From an uncultured Bacteroidota bacterium (lineage in GTDB: Bacteria > Bacteroidota > Bacteroidia > Chitinophagales > Chitinophagaceae), in NCBI GenBank assembly GCA_903871575.1, contig CAIQHJ010000065.1, forward strand, positions 1-38,516: a stretch of DNA of 38,516 nucleotides. The letters are read 5' to 3'. The stretch's first letter is position 1, and each line of letters begins with the position of its first letter. A program made the position numbers and the translations under genes. Shown here one piece after another: positions 33,663 through 38,516 of this stretch. Below the pieces are notes generated by a model that did no database searches, had not been told where the DNA came from, and was given only the letters and a program-made list of their open reading frames with translations.

Positions 33663-34916
33663 TTAAAAAAGATTAATCCATTCAGCGTTTCTCAAGGAAA
33701 GCTTTTTATGTTCTTGAAAACGCGTATTGAAAAATGTTTCAAAATCATACGCATTCGCGCGTACTTTTTCAACCCTTTCGATCAGCCTTTCCACCCATCC
33801 ATCTTCCTGAGACTTTATTGGCATTAATGGATATTCAAATCCGCTGAGTAACTCCTCCAATCTAAAATCGTTTCCTTCAATTGGAATTACGGTTGTATGC
33901 GAAATCATCGACAACATATTCGTGTGCACCCTCGCGCTGATAACAAAATCACACTCCGACAATTGAGCAGCATATTCCTTGTAATTGGAATGTCCTTGTA
34001 ACAATGGAACATTGAATTTTTTAGTAAGTGTTTCTATAATACCAGCATCTCCAACAGGTTCATTGGTGCAATACACCACTTCCTTTCCCAAAGATTGCAG
34101 GTATTGAATAATTTGTTGCATTTGGGCCTCGTTAATCTTTACATGATTTGAAAAATTAAGGCCTACACGGTTTTTATTTTTGATTACTTTTCCTGCATTT
34201 GGAAATGAAGTGTTGATGGCAGAATCTGGAGCCATTTCTATTAAATCTGCAGGAACACCAATCTTAATCAACACATCTCGAGAGGAAACACCCCTGATCA
34301 CAATCTTTTTCATATTGCGATACACATGTGCCAAAATCTGTTGCGACAACGGTTGATTGACAAAAATCGATTGATTCACAGCAGCAGTTTGTATACCCAA
34401 TTTTTGTGCAACGCGTATTTCTATTAATTGACGCAACAACACATGCGCATCACTAAAATTTCCATGATAGCCATCTGTAACTTCGCCCGCTCCACTGTAT
34501 ATTAACCAATCGGCTTGTTTCAACATCATCGCCCTTTGCTTGTATTCATTCGAATACACCAATAAAGAATTATAAAATCGCTTAATGGGCCTAAGCTTCG
34601 ACTTCCATTTATCTACTTTATGTCCACCACTGCTTTTTAGCAACTGTACTCTTCCATCATCTGACTTGAAATGAACTTCGGGTTCTTTTTGAATTTGCTG
34701 TACAATTTTATCCGCCCATCTTTCAAACTCCTGAATAGGGTCCGCTACTTTTAATAACCGCGATGGCAAATACCCATCCAACCCAAATGGCCTACCGTTT
34801 ACATTAATCATTGCATCTACAGCAGTATCTTTAAATAAACGTATGATTTCGTGTGATAGCGCCTCATTACCAATGTTGGTTGTCTTAAGCTTCGTTATTA
34901 AAAATATTTTTTTCAT
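33663..34916 (-). CDS. Polysaccharide pyruvyl transferase family protein (CsaB/WcaK-like)
   Basis: A 417-aa enzyme predicted to add a ketal-linked pyruvate to a sugar of a surface polysaccharide. The opening KIFLITKLKTTNIGNEALS carries the N-IGNEA loop of the family; DWLIYSGAGEVTDGYHG, IRGVSSRDVL, VGLNFSNHV, and the C-terminal block FVISARVHTNMLSMISHTTVIPIEG with His in ARVHT are all typical. There is no signal peptide, so it is cytosolic or membrane-associated. The middle region (about residues 65-135) is an insertion of charged residues that I do not recognise. It sits apart from the glycan locus but is probably functionally related to it or to another surface polymer. Confidence 0.87.
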   Translation of the reverse strand: MKKIFLITKLKTTNIGNEALSHEIIRLFKDTAVDAMINVNGRPFGLDGYLPSRLLKVADPIQEFERWADKIVQQIQKEPEVHFKSDDGRVQLLKSSGGHKVDKWKSKLRPIKRFYNSLLVYSNEYKQRAMMLKQADWLIYSGAGEVTDGYHGNFSDAHVLLRQLIEIRVAQKLGIQTAAVNQSIFVNQPLSQQILAHVYRNMKKIVIRGVSSRDVLIKIGVPADLIEMAPDSAINTSFPNAGKVIKNKNRVGLNFSNHVKINEAQMQQIIQYLQSLGKEVVYCTNEPVGDAGIIETLTKKFNVPLLQGHSNYKEYAAQLSECDFVISARVHTNMLSMISHTTVIPIEGNDFRLEELLSGFEYPLMPIKSQEDGWVERLIERVEKVRANAYDFETFFNTRFQEHKKLSLRNAEWINLF

Positions 34917-35012
34917 AGTTTGATATTGGCCATTTTACGCGAATGTAATGAAATTCAACGCACAACACAATCTGTTCACAATCATTTAATTTGTATCCAA
35001 AAAAATCGGTTT

Positions 35013-38000
35013 TTATTGAATAACAACCCTGCCCATTCCCAATGTTGTGCCTATAACATCCGACAAAACCAACACATAACTTCCTTTGCTGAATTGCTTC
35101 ACATTTACATCCATCACTTGATAGGATGTTGATACGTTGTACGATTGACGGAATACCCTAGATCCTTTTGCGTCGTACATCGTAATAATTCTTGGGAAAC
35201 CATTGTATGGAACACCCTCAAATCGTACATGAAATTCTCCTCTGTTTGGATTGGGATAAATGAATGTATAGTTGACAATCGTATCTTTTACCTGTACAAT
35301 ATTTGAAATGCCAATGCAACCATTCGCGTCTGTTACCGTTGCGCTGTAATTTCCTAGCCCTGAACCATCAACAGAAATTTGACTACCTGTAATGCCAGCA
35401 ATTAAGGCTGTGTTGTTATACCAACTAAATGTATTGCTCGATGGATTAGCAGACGCTGTTAAAGTGATGCTCTGACCAGGGTAAACAATGTTGGTTGGAC
35501 TTGCAGTTATCGTTACTATTGGCAATGCATTTACTATAACTGTACTTGGGTTAGATGTAATGCTGCCACATGTTGATGCTGTAATGATTACTTGATATTG
35601 ATTGTTGTTGATGGTTTCACTAATACCTGTCAAACTTAGCGTCGATGCTGTAGCACCAGGAATGTTGGTGAAAGTAGTTCCGCCGTTTGTGCTTACTTGC
35701 CATTGATAGCTTATCGCTGTTCCAGTTGCAGCAACAGCAATATTTACATCAGAACCCGTACATCCAGATACGTTGGCAGGTTGTGTGGTAATTGCTGCAG
35801 GTAATGATACCGATAATGTTGCAGCATTGGATGTTGCCACATTACATCCAACTGAGGTTACCACCAATCTGTATTTGTTGTTGTTCATGCTTGAAGTAAT
35901 GTTTAACGAAAGCGTAGCATTCGTTTCTCCTGGCAAATCTGTAAACGTGTTACCACCATCGGTACTTACTTGCCATTGGAAACTGGCATTGTTTCCTGTG
36001 CCATTTGCACTAAAACCAACAGTACTATTTTCGCATCCAGTTTGGTTAACGGGTTGTTGCGTAATGTTTGCCGCACTAAGCACAGATAATTCTGCACCAA
36101 GAGAATTTATACCTCCTGCAGAACAAGCACTGCTAACAACGACAAGAAACACTTGACCATTCATAGCCGGTGTAACATTGTTGACTGTATAAGTTGATGC
36201 ATTTGCCCCTGCGATGTTGGTAAAGTTTAAACCGCCATCTGTGCTGAGTTGCCATTGGTAAGTTAATCCAGAGCCTGAAGCCGCAACAGAAAAACTCGCC
36301 GAACTGCCTTCACAAACTACCTGAGATATGATTTGCGTTGTAATCATGGCGTTGTTGCTTACCATTAAAACCGCATTGCTAGAAGTAGAAGCCCCAGGAC
36401 ATGTACTGCTATTTATGATAACATGATATTGATTGTTTTGCATAGCTGCAGTAACACCAGTAATTGTAAGGGTTGCTGCATTTGCTCCAACAATATCATT
36501 AAAACTAATACCACCATCTGTACTCACTTGCCATTGATAACTTAATCCACTACCACTTACTACGGCGGTGAAAGTCGCATCTGCATTTGGACAAACAGTA
36601 GTGTTAGAAGGTTGTCCTGTTATGCTAGCGGTGCTATTTACCGTTAGTGTTGCATTTGCAGAGGTTAATGGCGCTGGCGTGCAGCTCGATACAAGTACAT
36701 GATAAATATTGTTGTTCATCGATGCCGTGATTCCATTCAATTGTAAATCAGCATTTGTAGCACCAGCAATATTTGTAAACGTAGCGCCGCCATCTGTACT
36801 CACTTGCCATTGATAACCAATTGAACTTCCAACAGCGGTTACATTAAAATTGATTTGACCACCTGCACAAATGCTCTGATTGGCAGGCTGTGCAACAATA
36901 CTGGCTGGATTGGTAACTGTTAATACAGCAGCTGAAGATGTAGCGCTCGATGGACAAGCGTTGCTAACAATTACTCGATATTGATGGTTGTTTTGTGCAA
37001 CACTTGCATTGTTTACCGTGTATGCTGTTGCATTAGCACCACTAATATTGTTGAATGTAACACCGCCATCTGTACTCACTTGCCACTGATAGCTTGGGTT
37101 GGTTCCCAATGCCACCGTACTAAATGTAACATTGCTTCCTGCACAAACCGTAGCGCTTAACGGAGCAGCAGATATACTTGCAACCACACATGTTGTTGGC
37201 GGTAAAATAATAGTGAAAGTATCGCTAACGCCTACACGAACATTGGAGGCTGTATATAAATTACTCTGCATTTCAACAACCGCTTGATTTCGGATGGCAA
37301 TATCATCCACATACCAACCTTCTAAATTCGTACCTACATCACTCGTGAATTTGAATCTGATTTTTAGATTTTGATTGGCATATGGCAACAAGTTTACCTT
37401 CGTCTTGATGAATCTTCCGTTGCTGCTTCCCGACCAAGCCCTTCTACCATTTAATAGGGTAGTGGCATCCATTGTAGCAATATAACCACCCAGCTGAATA
37501 TTGGATTGCATGTCATTCCATGTGGTGCCGCCATCAACACTGCTTTCCAACACACCACCATCATATGTACTTTCTGTATTGTACCAATGACGGAAAGTTA
37601 AAGGCGGCGGATTGCTACCCAAACTGATTGGCGTACCTAATGTTAACAATTGCTCTGATTGTACGTCCAGATTGTTTGAAAAATAAGCGGTTGTTGGACT
37701 AAAACTTCTCGCATTGCTCACACTCCATAAACCAGCAGAAGTTGTGCTGGCTGTCCAAGTAGAAGGAATCGTTGGTCCATTTGCAGAATCTTGAAATAAA
37801 GTTACGGTTGGGAAATAAGCACCTGTATTAACCGAAACAGTAAACGAATAAGTTTGTGTTTGTCCGGCAGTTAAGGTTACTGGAAAACTAACAACCCTGT
37901 TGGCGCTGTTGTATGAACCACCACTCACGTATGTAACATTTGAGGGTAAGGTATCTGTCAATAAAAAATTTGTAATACCGCCGCAATTGTCGGTTCTAAC

Positions 38001-38516
38001 GGTATTTGTATAGGTGATGTTGCTGCCTTCTGGTACTTGTGTTACATTTTGTGTCAATTGTAATGTTGCACTACCTACAGTGAAGTCTGCAATTTGATCG
38101 GTTACACTTCCCGATGATCCTTGTGAAGCAAATGCCCCCATGCCTCTTCTTCTGAATGCTTCCCATATTGCACATTTATGTATACCGCCATATAATATTT
38201 CATCTGCTTGTAGAATAGCATCTCTACCATCAATGAAGCCAGGACTACATGGCTGCAATTTCATTCCTTCTGTCACCAATTTCATCGCAATGGAATTTCC
38301 GCCGGCACCATTGGCATCGTAAAGATTCGTGTTGATGGTTCCTACCTGATTAATGATGTTCCAAGTCATGTCCCACAACGTAGCACACCAAATTTCCCCT
38401 CTATCGTGTACTGCTGTAGATATCGTTGCTGCATACACTTTGTTATTCACTGCAAAATTGGTACAATATTTTTGAGATCGGATTCCTGTTCCTGTTGGCG
38501 TTTGTCCCGAAGCGTA
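35013..38516 (-). CDS. Secreted M36 (fungalysin-type) metalloprotease, C-terminal part, with Ig-like repeats and T9SS sorting domain (5' partial)
   Basis: The frame stays open to the window edge, so the GTG at 38450 is not the start; 1167 residues are visible. Residues 1-~130 are the C-terminal end of an M36 peptidase: HDRGEIWCATLWDMTW, GGNSIAMKLVTEGMKLQPC and FIDGRDAILQADE; the zinc motif HExxH would lie upstream, outside the window. Next come a DUF11-like beta domain (~140-235), a MAM-like jelly-roll ending in WYVDDIAIRNQ (~240-409), six Ig-like repeats of ~92 residues (~442-995), a PKD-like domain and a T9SS sorting domain (from FIYPNPNRG, ~1083). The protein is thus an extracellular or surface protease. 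It probably has its own promoter outside the window. Confidence 0.9.
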   Translation of the reverse strand, partial: YASGQTPTGTGIRSQKYCTNFAVNNKVYAATISTAVHDRGEIWCATLWDMTWNIINQVGTINTNLYDANGAGGNSIAMKLVTEGMKLQPCSPGFIDGRDAILQADEILYGGIHKCAIWEAFRRRGMGAFASQGSSGSVTDQIADFTVGSATLQLTQNVTQVPEGSNITYTNTVRTDNCGGITNFLLTDTLPSNVTYVSGGSYNSANRVVSFPVTLTAGQTQTYSFTVSVNTGAYFPTVTLFQDSANGPTIPSTWTASTTSAGLWSVSNARSFSPTTAYFSNNLDVQSEQLLTLGTPISLGSNPPPLTFRHWYNTESTYDGGVLESSVDGGTTWNDMQSNIQLGGYIATMDATTLLNGRRAWSGSSNGRFIKTKVNLLPYANQNLKIRFKFTSDVGTNLEGWYVDDIAIRNQAVVEMQSNLYTASNVRVGVSDTFTIILPPTTCVVASISAAPLSATVCAGSNVTFSTVALGTNPSYQWQVSTDGGVTFNNISGANATAYTVNNASVAQNNHQYRVIVSNACPSSATSSAAVLTVTNPASIVAQPANQSICAGGQINFNVTAVGSSIGYQWQVSTDGGATFTNIAGATNADLQLNGITASMNNNIYHVLVSSCTPAPLTSANATLTVNSTASITGQPSNTTVCPNADATFTAVVSGSGLSYQWQVSTDGGISFNDIVGANAATLTITGVTAAMQNNQYHVIINSSTCPGASTSSNAVLMVSNNAMITTQIISQVVCEGSSASFSVAASGSGLTYQWQLSTDGGLNFTNIAGANASTYTVNNVTPAMNGQVFLVVVSSACSAGGINSLGAELSVLSAANITQQPVNQTGCENSTVGFSANGTGNNASFQWQVSTDGGNTFTDLPGETNATLSLNITSSMNNNKYRLVVTSVGCNVATSNAATLSVSLPAAITTQPANVSGCTGSDVNIAVAATGTAISYQWQVSTNGGTTFTNIPGATASTLSLTGISETINNNQYQVIITASTCGSITSNPSTVIVNALPIVTITASPTNIVYPGQSITLTASANPSSNTFSWYNNTALIAGITGSQISVDGSGLGNYSATVTDANGCIGISNIVQVKDTIVNYTFIYPNPNRGEFHVRFEGVPYNGFPRIITMYDAKGSRVFRQSYNVSTSYQVMDVNVKQFSKGSYVLVLSDVIGTTLGMGRVVIQ
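35530..37190 (-). repeat. Six tandem Ig-like protein repeats in the M36 protease gene
   Basis: The block YQWQVSTDGG and its variants recur six times with a period of about 276 bases (near 37075, 36800, 36520, 36245, 35970 and 35695). The DNA reading CTGTACTCACTTGCCA on the plus strand is identical in three copies, showing recent duplication or gene conversion; repeats 4-6 have diverged more. Confidence 0.85.

Noticed and set aside
35530-37190. Regularly spaced similar DNA blocks, possible CRISPR-like array
   Set aside because: The period is about 276 bases, the blocks lie in one continuous reading frame and encode Ig-like domains; there are no short uniform repeats with unique spacers and no cas genes.
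38448-38450. GTG as start of the M36 protease gene
   Set aside because: The frame continues to the window edge and the upstream residues match the M36 domain (YCTNFA...), so the gene is truncated by the window.

Overview
The window looks like the chromosome of a Bacteroidota species, probably a Chitinophagia/Sphingobacteriia-like environmental bacterium; the rank below phylum is inference. The support is: two large secreted proteins ending in type IX secretion (T9SS) sorting domains, a PorP/SprF-like protein, an OmpA/PD40 protein, promoters of the TTTG-N~20-TAnnTTTG type, no clear Shine-Dalgarno sequences, AT-rich DNA, and an AtpB with the long exported N-terminus common in this phylum.

Layout. 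(1) 2-2773: 3' end of a repeat-rich secreted adhesin-like protein, closed by a strong terminator. (2) 3004-20532: one long plus-strand polysaccharide/glycan locus. It holds an outer-membrane export lipoprotein (Wza-like), a tyrosine autokinase/co-polymerase (Wzc-like), a PglK-like ABC flippase, four GT4 glycosyltransferases, a UDP-glucuronate 4-epimerase-like enzyme, a GNAT acyltransferase, a Wzy-like membrane protein, a CE4-type deacetylase, a PglC-like initiating phosphoglycosyltransferase, a PglE-like aminotransferase and a PglF-like 4,6-dehydratase. The most economical reading is that PglF/PglE (and perhaps the GNAT) make a 4-amino-4,6-dideoxy-HexNAc nucleotide sugar, the phosphoglycosyltransferase loads the first sugar on undecaprenyl phosphate, the GT4 enzymes extend it, the ABC protein flips it, the Wzy-like protein polymerises it, and Wzc/Wza control and export it. 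(3) 20558-23532: PorP/SprF-like protein and OmpA-PD40 protein, closed by a terminator. (4) 23533-24133: non-coding, with copies of a dispersed hairpin repeat; a further copy lies at 30205-30297.

(5) 24134-25913 (minus): response regulator and histidine kinase pair. (6) 26065-28296: exported 743-aa protein of unknown family with a His/Cys arrangement that recalls caspase-like clan CD folds, followed closely by an MsbA-like ABC exporter (28322-30127). (7) 30500-33084: atpB-atpE-atpF-atpH, with a terminator-like hairpin between atpE and atpF, and without atpA/atpG after atpH. (8) 33111-34916: a hexapeptide acyltransferase and a polysaccharide pyruvyl transferase, convergent with directly abutting stop codons. 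(9) 35013-38516 (minus): C-terminal part of a secreted M36 (fungalysin-type) metalloprotease with six tandem Ig-like repeats and a T9SS sorting domain, running off the window.

The observations I rate highest are the dispersed hairpin repeat family, the uncharacterised His/Cys secreted protein paired with an ABC exporter, the hybrid Pgl/Wzy glycan locus, and the atpE-atpF hairpin. All family assignments come from reading motifs; no database search was possible.
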